A stretch of DNA of 64,000 bases, from NCBI GenBank assembly GCA_014155875.1, contig JACEFZ010022401.1, forward strand, positions 212,501 to 276,500, written 5' to 3'. A program made the translations under genes and the position numbers. The DNA is from Cepaea nemoralis (Eukaryota; Mollusca; Gastropoda; Stylommatophora; Helicidae). Numbering within the stretch: the stretch's first letter is position 1; every line of letters starts with the position of its first letter. Below are positions 12,257-22,825 of the stretch, in pieces. Below the pieces are notes generated by a model. It had not been told where the DNA came from, did no database searches, and saw only the letters and a list, made by a program, of their open reading frames with translations.

Positions 12257-13169
12257 GCCTTGGATCAGGTCTATGTTTTTGTTCAAATTTTGACATGGTA
12301 CCATTTTATTATCTCTATCAAACACAAAGTTAACTTAGACAATTATTCGATTATCTCCGTTAAACACAAAGTTAGCTTAGACAATTATTCGGCTACCTCT
12401 AACACAAAAAGCTGCTATCTCACATCGATAGACCACTGAGTGAACTAAACAATACGGTTAAATTCACACAAGAGACAATATTGCAGTTATCGACAAATTT
12501 CAAGCGAACGAAAGGAAACAAGAAGCAGAACATTACAAGTTGCCGATAGAACGGTTTTACAGGTGAGGTAACCTATCACAGGATCTATAATTACTTAATT
12601 AACGGTTTAAGCTGTCATTCGTGCATGTTCCAGGCGTTGTCTATCATAAACAGTCATAGAATCAATCAATAATGTTGAACAGTGTCATCTCCGCGAGCCA
12701 CCCAAGCGTATCGCAGGCGACAGGTGAGGGTTTACGGAACTTAAAATAGACACCTGATAAGTACATTGCTTTGAGTACAAGTGTGATGTGGTGTTTTCTG
12801 TTTTATAGTAACAGGTATTTTAAGGACGTGGCTTTGAACCCCAGCATTTATTGGATGGTTGCCTTTTTGTAGACAATTTTGTCTGCGTAAAGTTCTAACA
12901 ACCACACCAACGCGCCTGCTTATCATGGCGATTAACTTGTTAATTCACCGCACAGCCTCTCCAATAGACATTATTCACTGATCGTCTGTTGTACCGCTAG
13001 TAGAGCTAATGAGCGCGCCATAATGTGCCGACATTTCAAAATGGCACCTATCACATGACCAACAATAGCAGAGGTGCTGACGTGTCGGGAGCCAGGAAAA
13101 CGTCAGCACCCCTTTGATTGCCCGCGTTCACCGATGTTGATCTTGTTTTCAATGCAACCTGATTCTGTT
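12257..13169. other. Unassigned stretch with a short duplication
   Basis: A ~52-base unit (AACACAAAGTTAACTTAGAC and variant) is duplicated at 12312-12412. On the minus strand at ~12790-12930 a weak tRNA-like head may exist (GTTGGTGTGGTTG and GGGGTTCAAAGCC), possibly another SINE. No gene was recognised. Confidence 0.35.
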
Positions 13170-13179
13170 GAGAGTGACC

Positions 13180-13216
<37 letters not shown>

Positions 13217-13319
13217 GTCTGTCTACTTACCTACCTACCTACCTTCCTCCCTCGCCTTACTTACCTACCTACCTCCCCCTCCCTCCCTCCCTCCCTACCT
13301 ACCTACCTACCTACCTGCC

Positions 13320-13361
<42 letters not shown>

Positions 13362-13471
13362 CTTACCTACCTACCTACCTTCCTCCCTCGCCTTACTTAC
13401 CTACCTACCTCCCCCTCCCTCCCCCCTCCCCTACCTACCTACCTACCTACCTACCTACCTACCTACCTGCC

Positions 13472-13517
<46 letters not shown>

Positions 13518-13615
13518 CATATATATCTATCCGTCCGTCCGTCCGTCTGAAAGTCCGTCCAACCGCCCTCCAGCCCGTACGTCCGCCCGACCGTCCGCTC
13601 GCGCACATAAAGAAA
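13170..13615 (+). repeat. TGTC / TACC microsatellite cluster
   Basis: Runs of TGTC, TACC, CCTC and GTCC alternate. A composite block (TGTC tract, TACTTACC, TTCCTCCCTCGCC, TACC tract) occurs twice, about 160-170 bases apart. ORFs reading CLSVCLSV and YLPTYLP are artefacts. Confidence 0.95.
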
Positions 13616-14250
13616 AACAACATAACTTACCGACTTACAGACAGACAGACAACGCTAAGCGACTGTCTCACACATTGACAGGAAGACAGACAACGCTAAG
13701 CGACTGTCTCACAAATTGACAGGAAGACAGACAACGCTAAGCGACTGTCTCACACATTGACAGAAAGACAGACAAGGCTAAGCGACTGTCTCACACATTG
13801 ACAGAAAGACAGACAAGGCTAAGCGACTGTCTCACACATTGACAGAAAGACAGACAAGGCTAAGCGACTGTCTCACACATTGACAGGAAGACAGACAAGG
13901 CTAAGCGACTGTCTCAAACATTGACAGGAAGACAGACAAGGCTAAGCGACTGTCTCACACATTGACAGGAGGACAGACAAGGCTAAGCGACTGTCTCACA
14001 CATTGACAGAAAGACAGACAACGCTAAGCGACTGTCTCACACATTGACAGAAAGACAGACAACGTTAAGCGACTGTCTCACACATTGACAAAAAGACAGA
14101 CAAGGCTAAGCGACTGTCTCAAACATTGACAGGAAGACAGACAATGCTAAGCGACTGTCTCACACATTGACAGAAAGACAGACAACGCTAAGCGACTGTC
14201 TCACACATTGACAGAAAGACAGAGAACGCTAAGCGACTGTCTCACACACA
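13616..14250. repeat. 41-bp minisatellite, ~15 units
   Basis: The unit contains ACAGACAACGCTAAGCGACT and GTCTCACACATTGACAGGA, with period 41. Units differ at few sites (CGCT/GGCT, GGAAG/GAAAG). It starts where the ACAG microsatellite ends and its own unit contains ACAGACAGACAA, so it may have grown from that tract. Confidence 0.95.
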
Positions 14251-14739
14251 TGCCACACATATCCAGGCCGGTCTATGTTCTCCCTGCCACCAAGCACAGG
14301 CAATAATAACTGTAACAAACATACACATGTACAACTAAGACAACAACAATTTAACTCTTAGTTTCCAGAACAGGTTCCCCAGTAAAAGTTCCACGGATGT
14401 GCAGTAAATAATGTTCCCATCGTTAAAATACTCCCATTTTTCTGTGATCTTTGCCTTGTAGCATGAAGTGGAGCAAAGGGAAGTCAGCACTTCGGAAATT
14501 GTTTATTGCCCTTTTGCAAATGTTCTGGAAAATTAGCGAATTCCGAAAAGCAGTTAAACAAGTTGTTGTTTTCTCTTTTTCTAGTGTTGTCTTGTTGTTC
14601 AGAGACTTTCTTGCTACTAAAGTTTGTATTCTCTGTTGTATATCATTCTATCGTTCTCTAGCCCGTTTGTAAGTCACTAAATTTTCGTACGCTAACTTGT
14701 ATGAGGGAGATCGGATCCAAAGCCTTGGTCCGCAACTAT
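14251..14739. other. Unassigned stretch
   Basis: AT-rich sequence. Near 14660-14690 it holds one unit of the old ~60-bp repeat (TAAGTCACTAAATTTTCGTA) seen again at 16.5-18.2 kb. No gene recognised. Confidence 0.4.
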
Positions 14740-14946
14740 CAAGGATCGAAGCTCCAACTTTGTGGACAGCTACAGCATTACTTTGCTGATCCGGCAGCTT
14801 CTGCAGCTTGTCTTGTTCCAGATGTATTGGTGATACCTTTCCTCTGGAGTAAACTAGACAGGCCGAGAGAGGGATCATGCTGCAAGGGCAACACATGGTC
14901 ATTAAATTCAGACAAGGGTTTGTGCTACAAAGAGGTATAACTCCAT
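14740..14946 (-). mobile_element. Unclassified dispersed element, copy 1
   Basis: The reverse strand aligns over its length with 54181-54400: GGAGTTAT, ATGTGTTGCCC, GCATGAT, CCTCTCTCGGCCTG, CTCCAGAGGAAAGGTA, GACAAGCTGCAGAAGCTGCC and GGAGCTTCGATCCT. The second copy lies within a 504-bp insertion with a TSD, so this is a mobile sequence. Whether it once coded protein is unclear. Confidence 0.65.
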
Positions 14947-14995
14947 TTTACAAATTATCGTCTATCAAGACACAAGGTGCCAGTTAACTTATTTG

Positions 14996-15111
14996 AACGT
15001 CGGTAGCTCAGAAAGCCGTGGCAAACTACTTAACGTAAACTTGCTGGGTAAATAACACACAAAACATGTTGGGGTGGGTTGCGAGATCCTGCAGAGGATA
15101 CACAGCTAACG
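14996..15111 (+). mobile_element. SINE body A fragment
   Basis: GAACGTCGGTAGCTCAGAAAG, CGTGGCAAACTACT, AACGTAAACTTGC, ATGTTGGGG and AGAGGATACACAGCTAAC match the 3' two-thirds of body A; the tRNA-like head is absent. Confidence 0.75.
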
Positions 15112-15190
15112 TTAACTTGTTTGTCATTAGCTTACTTTCCTAGGATTATTTATTGTTACTAAAAGACAACGACAGTGTCGAAAGGAAAAA

Positions 15191-15372
15191 AGAGCGCTCG
15201 CTCTTAAACTTCCGGTACCTTGACTGGGAAGTGGGCGATTCAGCCCCTACACTGTCATTAAGTTGGACTTAAACGTTGATTTCTCGTTCAGAAAGCTATG
15301 ACAAACTACTGAACATAAAATTGGTTATAAAATCAAATTGAAGTTCATCGCGGCTTCCTGCGAAGGTCTCAC
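15191..15372 (+). mobile_element. SINE, head H3 + body A
   Basis: GCGCTCGCTCTTAAACTTCC and CCCCTACACTGTC, then TTGGACTTAAACGTTG, passes at TTTCTCG directly into TTCAGAAAGCTATGACAAAC of body A. The same head-body junction recurs at 16.4, 28.6 and 58.0 kb, so this is a genuine lineage and not a one-off fusion. Confidence 0.75.
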
Positions 15373-15573
15373 CTCCCTATAATTCGCTTATTTCCCGCAA
15401 AGAATGAAAGTGGGTAAACTTACTTTTACTTACTCATTTATTCATCGCTTTCAAATTGTATTAGTCAATTATTGATAGCTTGCTAATTTTTATTTTTCCT
15501 CATGTATTTATCGCTGTATAGTTCTATTTCTCATTTATTTATCGCTTGCTAATTCTATCACTCATTTATTTAT

Positions 15574-15886
15574 GCTTGCTTGCTTGTGTTCGTTGGCTTG
15601 TATGTCGGATGAAGGCATCCTGGTGTCCAACATCAGTGTGATGTCAAACAGGACCTGAGTTTTGCGTGAGTATCCGTTGTCCCATGTCTGGCTTATTGGT
15701 GTGCAGACTGGTGGTTCCTCGCCGTACAGGCAGACACTCTCCGACTTCGGAAGAATCGGCGATCCTACTGACTTTAGCCAGGACCCCGAAGGGACCTGTT
15801 GCCCAGGACGCTCGACGAGGACGCGTCAATAGGTCTTGGCCAGTATATAACCCGGCCCTGGTGCCTTGGAAACACCTCTGCGTCCC
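15574..15886 (-). mobile_element. CAAG-tailed retroposon, copy 1
   Basis: A near-identical reverse complement of 37738-38074. On the minus strand it starts GGGACGCAGAGGTG, contains GGGTTATATACTGGCC, and ends in (CAAG)n. ATTTATTTAT flanks both sides (15564-15573 and 15887-15896), a possible 10-bp TSD, although the host is itself an ATTTATTT-rich repeat. A simple-repeat tail plus TSD indicates a LINE-mobilised element. Confidence 0.85.
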
Positions 15887-16040
15887 ATTTATTTATCATT
15901 TGCTAATTGTACTACTCATTTATTCATCGCCTGTTAATGGTATTACTCATTTATGTACCGCTTGCTAATTTTATTACTCACGTAGTTATTGCTTTCTAAA
16001 TTTATTTCTCATACAAAATATATTTAAAAAAATTAACAAA

Positions 16041-16215
16041 CGATAAATATATAGGGTGTATTTTTAATGACTGTGAGATGTCTGAAAATATTGTCGTTCA
16101 AAGTTGTGCATTTACTTTCATGTTGCATGAACTTCACAGAGGGTGAATGCAAAACTTGGAACGGCAATATTTTCAAAAACCGCAGTCATTAAAAATATAC
16201 CCTATATATTTATCG
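16041..16215. mobile_element. Hairpin MITE, copy 2
   Basis: Near-perfect palindrome: CGATAAATATATAGGGTGTA at the left mirrors the ATACCCTATATATTTATCG end. Arms of about 70 bases flank a short loop (TGTTGCATGAACTTCACAG). The element proper probably starts GGGTGTATTTTTAATGACTG with TA-rich flanks. The copy at 0.8 kb is the same element in opposite orientation. Confidence 0.85.
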
Positions 16216-16357
16216 CTTGCTAATTTTTCTTTCTTTTTTAAGTAGTATTTAAGTCGCTGAACTTTTTTATTCTCAATTGCCTCCGTTCTCGAGGTTTCCT
16301 GGTAGCATGACGTCACAAAGTTGTCGTACAGAAGCCGACGTGTCAGAAATTAATACA

Positions 16358-16530
16358 GCGCTCGCTATTTTATTTTCGGTGCGCTGAAGGGGAGGTAGAG
16401 AGTTCATTCCCTTCACTCGTATTAAGCTGAACTTAAAGATTAACTTCTGGTTCAGGAAACAATGCCAGACTACTAAATGTATGGCCGCGTAGAAAATCAA
16501 CTTCGGATTGATAGTCACGATCTGCAAAGA
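16358..16530 (+). mobile_element. SINE, head H3 + body A, diverged
   Basis: GCGCTCGCTATTTTATTTTC, TATTAAGCTGAACTTAAAG, then TTCTGGTTCAGGAAACAATG and CAGACTACTAAATG. Head and body are in the same order as at 15.2 kb but more mutated. Confidence 0.6.
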
Positions 16531-16782
16531 ATGTGAAATTGTTAAACATTCTTATACTCACTTTTGCATTCATTCGCGTACTTTCCTGGGAATATTTAAA
16601 TCATTCAACCTTATTTTAGTCCTTTGTCTAGCATACGATTATTTTCTACGTTACTCTCAGTCAAGCCGGCGCCGTGACGAAGAACGCAATTCGCAATCCC
16701 GCTTACCAGATATACTAGAGTGTTTATCTTTCGCTGACATTTCTAGGAGTATTTAAGTCACTAAATTATCGTACACTCACAG

Positions 16783-17932
16783 ACACCGTACAAGGAAGCA
16801 AGCTGGAGGTGCGAAAGAGCCACGGGCATCTCGCCAGATGAAAGAGCACAACTACAAAGCCAGATCGACGAGTTAAAAAAAATCAAGTCAAGCTTCTGCA
16901 AACACCTGCACCGACCAACGACAACGAAAAGCTTCTTGCAGAAATAAAAGAGATCCAGCTAAACATAAAACAATAGGTGGAGCACTAGGCGCAGACCACA
17001 AAGAAGAATGAAGAGATTCTTCGAGACATCAAAGCGGAGAGATAACTACAAAAAGCCGAAATGGAACTTCTCAAAAACAAACCAACAGAAGCCTTACAAG
17101 AACTCACAGAGAAACCGCAAGATGAAGAGCAACAAGAAACCGAACCTGTATCGCAAGCTAAAACCGCCAGCAGCCCAACCACGACTCCCGAAACAGTCAA
17201 AGGGAAGCCAATATCCCGCCATACATCCGAAGAAAACCGAGATGAGCAAAGTGACTAAGGCAGAGAGGACGTCACGATACCGCAAGTATTTACCGATGAA
17301 GAAATCGCAGAGATAAAAAGGACCTACGAACTCAAGAGCAAGGAATACAGAAGGCGCATGAAAGAAAAAGCAAAGAAGCACAAGAAACTCAAGGGGAAAC
17401 CAATGCCCTGCCGTCACGCTGAAGAACCAGATTTATACGAGGATGACGAACACCCATGGCAATACTATATAGATGACGGAGAGATCGTCCCATGGCTGAC
17501 CACAGAGGAAGAAATCCAAAAGGTAACAGCAACTCATATTCGACAGTGAAAACAGGCACAAGGCAGAAAATGAAAACATCGAAAAGCTGATACAGAAAAT
17601 ACACACACACACAAAAAAGGAGGCATAAAAACCAAATAAAAAGTCCTTATAAGGACTACAACCAGTCAAGCCAGGAGACTTCACTTACCAAATATGCCAC
17701 CAGAGGAGACGGGGACAAAGGACAGCCGGAGACCGATCCCCCAGCTGACGTCACAGACACAAACCAACATAACCAGTCCGAGATAGGACTCACTCGTAAG
17801 AGCGCACAAGACAAGATACAGGGTGAATGAACCCACAAAAACCACGGCTCTCAACAATAACCACCGCTGAGGAAGCAGGTTAGACGAGACCGAATTTGGA
17901 ATTTCCTTTTTCGAAAATTGGAATTTGAATTG
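16783..17932 (+). mobile_element. Unclassified 1.15-kb insertion with 12-bp TSD
   Basis: The 12-mer GTACACTCACAG stands at 16771-16782 and again at 17933-17944, flanking sequence unlike the ~60-bp repeat on either side. The insert is purine-rich on the plus strand with a broken coding region, and near its right end reads CACCGCTGAGGAAGCAGG then GACCGAATTTGG. No reverse transcriptase, transposase, TIR or poly(A) was seen. A long TSD without TIR favours retroposition; the family is unknown to me. Confidence 0.75.
17001..17549 (+). pseudogene. Interrupted charged, coiled-coil-like ORF
   Basis: One forward frame stays largely open across the insertion with stops at 17043 and 17256. It begins KKNEEILRDIKAER, passes EMELLKNKPTEALQELTEK, a low-complexity segment with ETEPVSQAKTASSPTTTPE, then FTDEEIAEIKRTYELKSKEY, a basic KEKAKKHKKLKGK, and an acidic EPDLYEDDEHPWQYYIDDG ending near TTEEEIQK. 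Upstream in another frame NDNEKLLAEIKEIQLNIKQ continues the heptad-like pattern. This could be the remnant of a retroelement ORF1 or gag-like protein, but I recognise no family. The interruptions and the TSD-bounded context argue against a host gene. Confidence 0.45.
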
Positions 17933-18179
17933 GTACACTCACAGTCTATCTTTCGTTCATAATCCTGGACGTAGTTAAGTCACTAAACTTTCTTATACCC
18001 ACTTGTCTATTATTCGACCAAATTTCCTACACGTATTCAAGCCACTAAACTTTCTTTTACTGTTGGCTATAAATCGAACATTTTCCTAGACTTATCTAAG
18101 CCACTAAACTTTCTTTTACTCTTGGCAATGATTTGAACATTTTCATAGACTAAGTCACTAAAACTAAACATTCTTATAT

Positions 18180-20150
18180 TTACTTTGAATGTGGTGTACT
18201 TTGTATGTTTACTTTGAATGTTGTGTACTTGGTATATTTACTTTGGATGTCGTGTACTTGGTATATTTACTGTGAATGTCATATACTTGGTATATTTACT
18301 TTGAATGTCATATACTTGGTATACTTGCTTTGAATGTCGTGTACTTGATATACTTACAGTGAATGTCGTGCACTTGGTATATTTACTTTGAATGTCGTGT
18401 ACTTGGTATTCTTACTGTGAATGTCGTGTACTTGGTATACTTACTTTGAATGTCGTGTACTTGGTATACTTACTTTGAATGTCGTGTACTTGGTATACTT
18501 ACTGTGAATGTCGTGTACTTGGTATACTTACTGTGAATGTCTTGTACTTGGTATACTTACTGTGAATGTCGTGTACTTGGTATATTTACTTTGAATGCCA
18601 TATACTTGGTATATGTACTTTGAATGTCTTGTACTTGGTATACTTACTGTGAATGTCGTGTACTTGGTATACTTACTGTGAATGTCGTGTAGTTGGTATA
18701 CTTACTGTAAATGTCGTGTACTTGGTATAGTTACTTTGAATGCCATATACTTGGTATATGTACTTTGAATGTCTTGTACTTGGTATACTTACTGTGAATG
18801 TCGTGTACTGTGGTATACTTACTGTGAATGTCGTGTACTTTGTATACTTACTTTGAATGTCGTGTACTTGGTATACTTATTGTGAATGTAGTGTACTTGG
18901 TATATTTACTGTGAATGTCGTGTACTTGGTATACTTACTGTGAATGTCGTGTACTTGGTATATTTACTTTGAAATTCATATACTTGGTATAATTACTTTG
19001 AATGTGGTGTACTTGGTATATTTACTTTGCAGGTCGTGTACTTGGTATATTTACTTTGAATGTAGTGTGTTTGGTATATTTACTTTGAATGTCATATACT
19101 TGGTATACTTACTTTGAATGTCGTGTACTTGGTATATTTACTTTGCAGGTCGTGTACTTGGTATATTTACTTTGCAGGTCGTGTACTTGGTATATTTACT
19201 TTGAATGTAGTGTGTTTGGTATATTTACTTTGAATGTGGTGTACTTGGTATATTTACTTTGAATGTCATATACTTGGTATACTTACTTTGAATGTCGTGT
19301 AATTGGTATATTTACTTTGCAGGTCGTGTACTTGGTATATTTACTTTGCAGGTCGTGTACTTGGTATATTTACTTTGAATGTAGTGTGTTTGGTATATTT
19401 ACTTTGAATGTCATATACTTGGTATACTTACTTTGCAGGTCGTGTACTTGGTATATTTACTTTGAATGTCGTGTACTTGGTATATTTACTTTGAATGTAG
19501 TGTGTTTGGTATATTTACTTTGAATGTGGTGTACTTGGTATATTTACTTTGCAGGTCGTGTACTTGGTATATTTACTTTGAATGTAGTGTGTTTGGTATA
19601 TTTACTTTGAATGTGGTGTACTTGGTATATTTACTTTGCAGGTCGTGTACTTGGTATATTTACTTTGAATGTGGTGTACTTGGTATATTTACTTTGAATG
19701 TGGTGTACTTGGTATATTTACTTTGAATGTGGTGTACTTGGTATATTTACTTTGAATGTCATATACTTGGTATATTTACTTTGAATGTCATATACTTGGT
19801 ATATTTACTTTGAATGTGGTGTACTTGGTATATTTACTTTGAATGTCATATACTTGGTATATTTACTTTGAATGTCATATATTTGGTATACTTACTTTGA
19901 ATGTCGTGTACTTGGTATATTTACTGTGAATGTAGTGTGTTTGGTATATTTACTTTGAATGTGGTGTACTTGGTATATTTACTTTGCAGGTCGTGTACTT
20001 GGTATATTTACTTTGAATGTAGTGTGTTTGGTATATTTACTTTGAATGTGGTGTACTTGGTATATTTACTTTGAATGCCATATACTTGGTATATTTACTT
20101 TGAATGTCATATACTTGGTATACTTACTTTGAATGTCGTGTTCTTGCTAT
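18180..20150 (+). repeat. 29-bp minisatellite, ~67 units
   Basis: The unit is TACTTGGTATATTTACTTTG plus AATGTCGTG, period 29. Variants include GTATACTTACTGTG (mostly the left half), TTTGCAGGTCGTG and TAGTGTGTTTGG (right half), giving a patchwork of local higher-order runs. ORFs of 86 codons reading LCRSCTWYIYFEC are artefacts. Confidence 0.97.
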
Positions 20151-20702
20151 ATTTTAAAACGGTTATTTCCACCGTTGACACCTGCTTGTCTCTGTGTAAC
20201 CAGGGCTCCACGGGGAATATAGAGGACCGTAACATTGTAGACCTCCTGTGCGTGTCGTAAAAGGCAACTAAAGATGTTTGGCCTGAGGCTGGTTATCTCA
20301 TAAGATAGAAAATATCAACCAACATCCAACGAACCGTGAACTGACCTACATAAGATTTGACACGCCTGGTTGCGAGCCTGTACTCCACTAGAAGTCTTAA
20401 AGGTAAGGGATGAAGAAGAAGAACGAAAAGAACACACCTCCTGCTTAACACTCTGGTACTCACTGAGTTAACAGATTCGGGGCCACCGAAAAAGTAGGTT
20501 TGAACCTAACAAAGATAGATGGCCAGAAATGGGAAGTATGGTTGTGTCACAATTATAACTTAAAAGTCGTTAATAGAGTAGCAGACATGTTGTATTTATA
20601 TCAAATTAAAGGGGATTGCATAAGAAAAACTACCGTTTATAAACATATGGCAGATACGGGAAGCCGCTTTAGACGATTAATCATCCATGTCACGTTTTCG
20701 GT
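20151..20702. other. Unassigned; possible repeat near 20.2-20.3 kb
   Basis: Contains CCTCCTGTGCGTGTCGTAAA and GGCAACTAAAG, a phrase of the kind seen in dispersed animal repeats; I see no second copy here to prove it. No coding motif in the rest. Confidence 0.3.
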
Positions 20703-20943
20703 TAAGTTAGTTGCATATCCTTTACAGGACGTAGCAGTCAACCCCAGTATTTTATGACTGTGATTTCTGGGCAAGTTAACGTTCAGTAGTTTGACATTAC
20801 TTTCTGAACGACCGGCACTAATAATACCATTGTATGAATACCAACGCGTAGCGACCTGCTTCTAAATCACCCGCAGCTGTGTTTCGAACGCACTATGCGG
20901 GATTACGAAATACATTTGTAACCCTTTCGCCACAGAGCCGGCT
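20703..20943 (-). mobile_element. SINE, head H1 + body A, full length
   Basis: The reverse strand holds GCCGGCTCTGTGGCGAAAGG, the CGTAATCCCGCAT block, GTTTCGAAC in reverse (B-box position), CGGTCGTTCAGAAAG and CTGTAAAGGATATGCAAC. It is one of the best complete copies and useful for defining the consensus. Confidence 0.85.
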
Positions 20944-21075
20944 GTTAAACACTGAGTTAAACATGCTCTGAGTTAAACATATGCTGCGTTATACATGCGC
21001 TTAGTTAAACATACGCTAAGTTAAAACATGTGCTCAGTTAAAACATGCGGAGTTAAACACGCGCTGAATAAATTA
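20944..21075 (+). repeat. ~18-bp degenerate repeat
   Basis: About six units of the form GAGTTAAACATATGCTG / AGTTAAAACATGTGCTC run directly from the edge of the SINE. Confidence 0.75.
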
Positions 21076-22321
21076 TAGTCAGTTGCATACTAACCTTGCA
21101 CTCGTCCCGTGAGCTGAGTCATTGGTCTACTCACGATCAGAAGCACACCCACACGCACACCCCCACACAGTTACACACATAGTCAATGTTGCAGCTATCG
21201 CTAGTTCCAGTCCTCGTATGGGACCCCTTGAGACCCAAAGCTTACAGGACACGGAGGCACCAGGTCAACAAAAGCCTCGTTTTCGCGAATACAACCATCT
21301 CTTCTTGACAAACAACGGATTAATCTGCGCTGGGGAGAAGGGACGCAGATGGCGGAGCTTTCCAATAGGATCAAGCACGGACAGGCCTGTTTATTTGCCT
21401 GTTAAATAAAATGCCACAAGAGAGGCTAAATTAGAAACATGAAAGCCAAGAGAGGAACAGGAGGAAGGGGGAATTGGCAGAGGAAATGAAAGACTGGAAA
21501 CGAGCGAGAAAGCGCCGAAGGAAGAAGCGAGTTGGTGGAGAAAAGAAACGTTATTGATGTTGGAGAGTGATAATTTTAAATTGAAGATTGTTACACAAAT
21601 ATTTCCATTGATATCAGTTATCAGTTATCAGTTGGGGTATCTTTATTGCACTCCGGACAGGTCCATGGTTGCTCAGATCCTCCCCCCTCCCACCCCCCCC
21701 CCCCACCCCCCCCCCCCCCCCCCCCACCCCCCCACCCCAAGCATATGCATCAGCGTTCGGTGGCTGATAGATAGTGCCAGTTCTGTGTTGAGACAGAATT
21801 CCATTGATAGTGTTATTTTAATGTTTTGTGGTTTCTAGTTAATTGTTTTTTGTGCATTTAGATCTTTCTTTATTTGTTGCTGAACATTTACCCTATCGTA
21901 TAGTCTTCTTCTTCTGAGTCCTCTGCCTTTCATCTTCCAAAGGAGCAAACGCCCACAACCAGTTTACATCAAGTCCTTGGTAGATGTGTTCGTGATCGGT
22001 TGGATTTCTAAGGTAAGTTTTAAACGGAATGAGGTAGTCAGTGCCAGTCCTTGTCGTGTTTATTTCGCCCTTATCCGAGACGATCAGGCACTCGATACAC
22101 TAACCTGTGATCTGAGGGTCCGTTTACCACGTCGGGCATCTGAATTTGTAAAACTCTACGGTGGCTATTCGTCCCCGGCATTCACAAGTCAGGGACGGAT
22201 ACCGTACGCTAGCATCACTATCCCTTGGTCTAGGTCAGATCTCATTTAATCCTCTCGGTTTAGACTGAAAAATATTATTAGTTTTATTGTTTTGCTCGCT
22301 CTGAACTCAAGTGTAGTTCAT
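21076..22321. other. Mostly unassigned; C-rich tract at 21680-21736
   Basis: A 95-codon ORF (21122-21409) whose stop is followed at once by AATAAA, and a 90-codon ORF (21977-22249), show no recognised domain and I do not call them genes. The C-tract is nearly pure C broken by single A or T. Confidence 0.35.
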
Positions 22322-22681
22322 AAACATGCTAGTACTTCTAGTAGTTGTCATTACTGGGGAGTGCACTGGTCGGATTTGGCGTGTGGTTTTCTTTGCCTTA
22401 TTACCAGTGTCCCTCCCCATCATACGAGCCAACTCCGGCTTCTTAAGTACTTGTAATTCACGCCCCAAGTCAAGGATAAGATGTCAGCAATTTAGTCCAA
22501 ATAACCGGTGTAGGGGTTGAACCCGCTACCTCGGCATCCATCCATCCATCATGTGCCATGCCGGTAAGCGTGGGCGGTCATGTTTTGCCATCTCACTCGA
22601 TCACCAGAGTCGTGGATCAGCCTCGGCATCATCACACCGGAAATGTAGGAACACACTCCCATCCATCCGGCCAGGCTGACC
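22322..22681 (-). mobile_element. SINE, head H4 + body C, interrupted
   Basis: From the right on the minus strand: GGTCAGCCTGGCCGGATGG (A-box region), GGGTTCAACCCC (B box), TTTGGACTAAATTG, TCCTTGACTTGGGG and AAGCCGGAGTTGGC. An 82-bp LINE tail has inserted within the head. Confidence 0.8.
22539..22620 (-). mobile_element. Severely 5'-truncated LINE tail inside a SINE
   Basis: The reverse strand reads CTGATCCACGACTCTGGTGA, GAGTGAGATGGCAAAACATG, ACCGCCCACGC, GGCATGGCACATGATGG and (ATGG)n: the 3' end of the RTE-like LINE found at 58.3 kb. CCTCGGCATC flanks both sides (22529-22538, 22621-22630), a clean 10-bp TSD. Confidence 0.92.
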
Positions 22682-22825
22682 TCTCTGATATTTAATGAAA
22701 GTGACTTATTATAATCAGATAAGTTTCATCTTCTGACACGCAGATTTTGCTTGGCCTAAATGAATTCTTCAATGTACATAGGGTCTTACACGTACTGACT
22801 TTTCTCTTCTATCATTGTGTCTAGT

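Larger units (their letters stand above)
15420..16260. repeat. Degenerate ~32-bp repeat, CTTGCTAATTnTATTACTCATTTATTTATCG-like
   Basis: GCTTGCTAATT, ACTCATTTATTTATCG and close variants recur at ~32 bases on both sides of two later insertions (the CAAG-tailed element and a hairpin MITE). The array is old and strongly diverged. Confidence 0.7.
16540..18180. repeat. Old ~60-bp tandem repeat, split by an insertion
   Basis: Units of the type AAGTCACTAAACTTTCTTAT, CTCACTTGTC, ATTCG and TTTCCTAGGA recur at 16540-16782 and 17933-18180, with stray units at 14.66 and 15.13 kb. The repeat is interrupted exactly at the duplicated GTACACTCACAG. Confidence 0.65.

Noticed and set aside
17880..17932. Hammerhead ribozyme at the end of the 1.15-kb insertion
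   Set aside because: CTGAGGA is followed by CGAAT instead of GAAA, and no three-stem fold could be traced by eye; kept only as a remark.
21122..21409. 95-codon ORF followed directly by AATAAA
   Set aside because: No domain, no upstream exon signals; AATAAA is common in AT-rich DNA.
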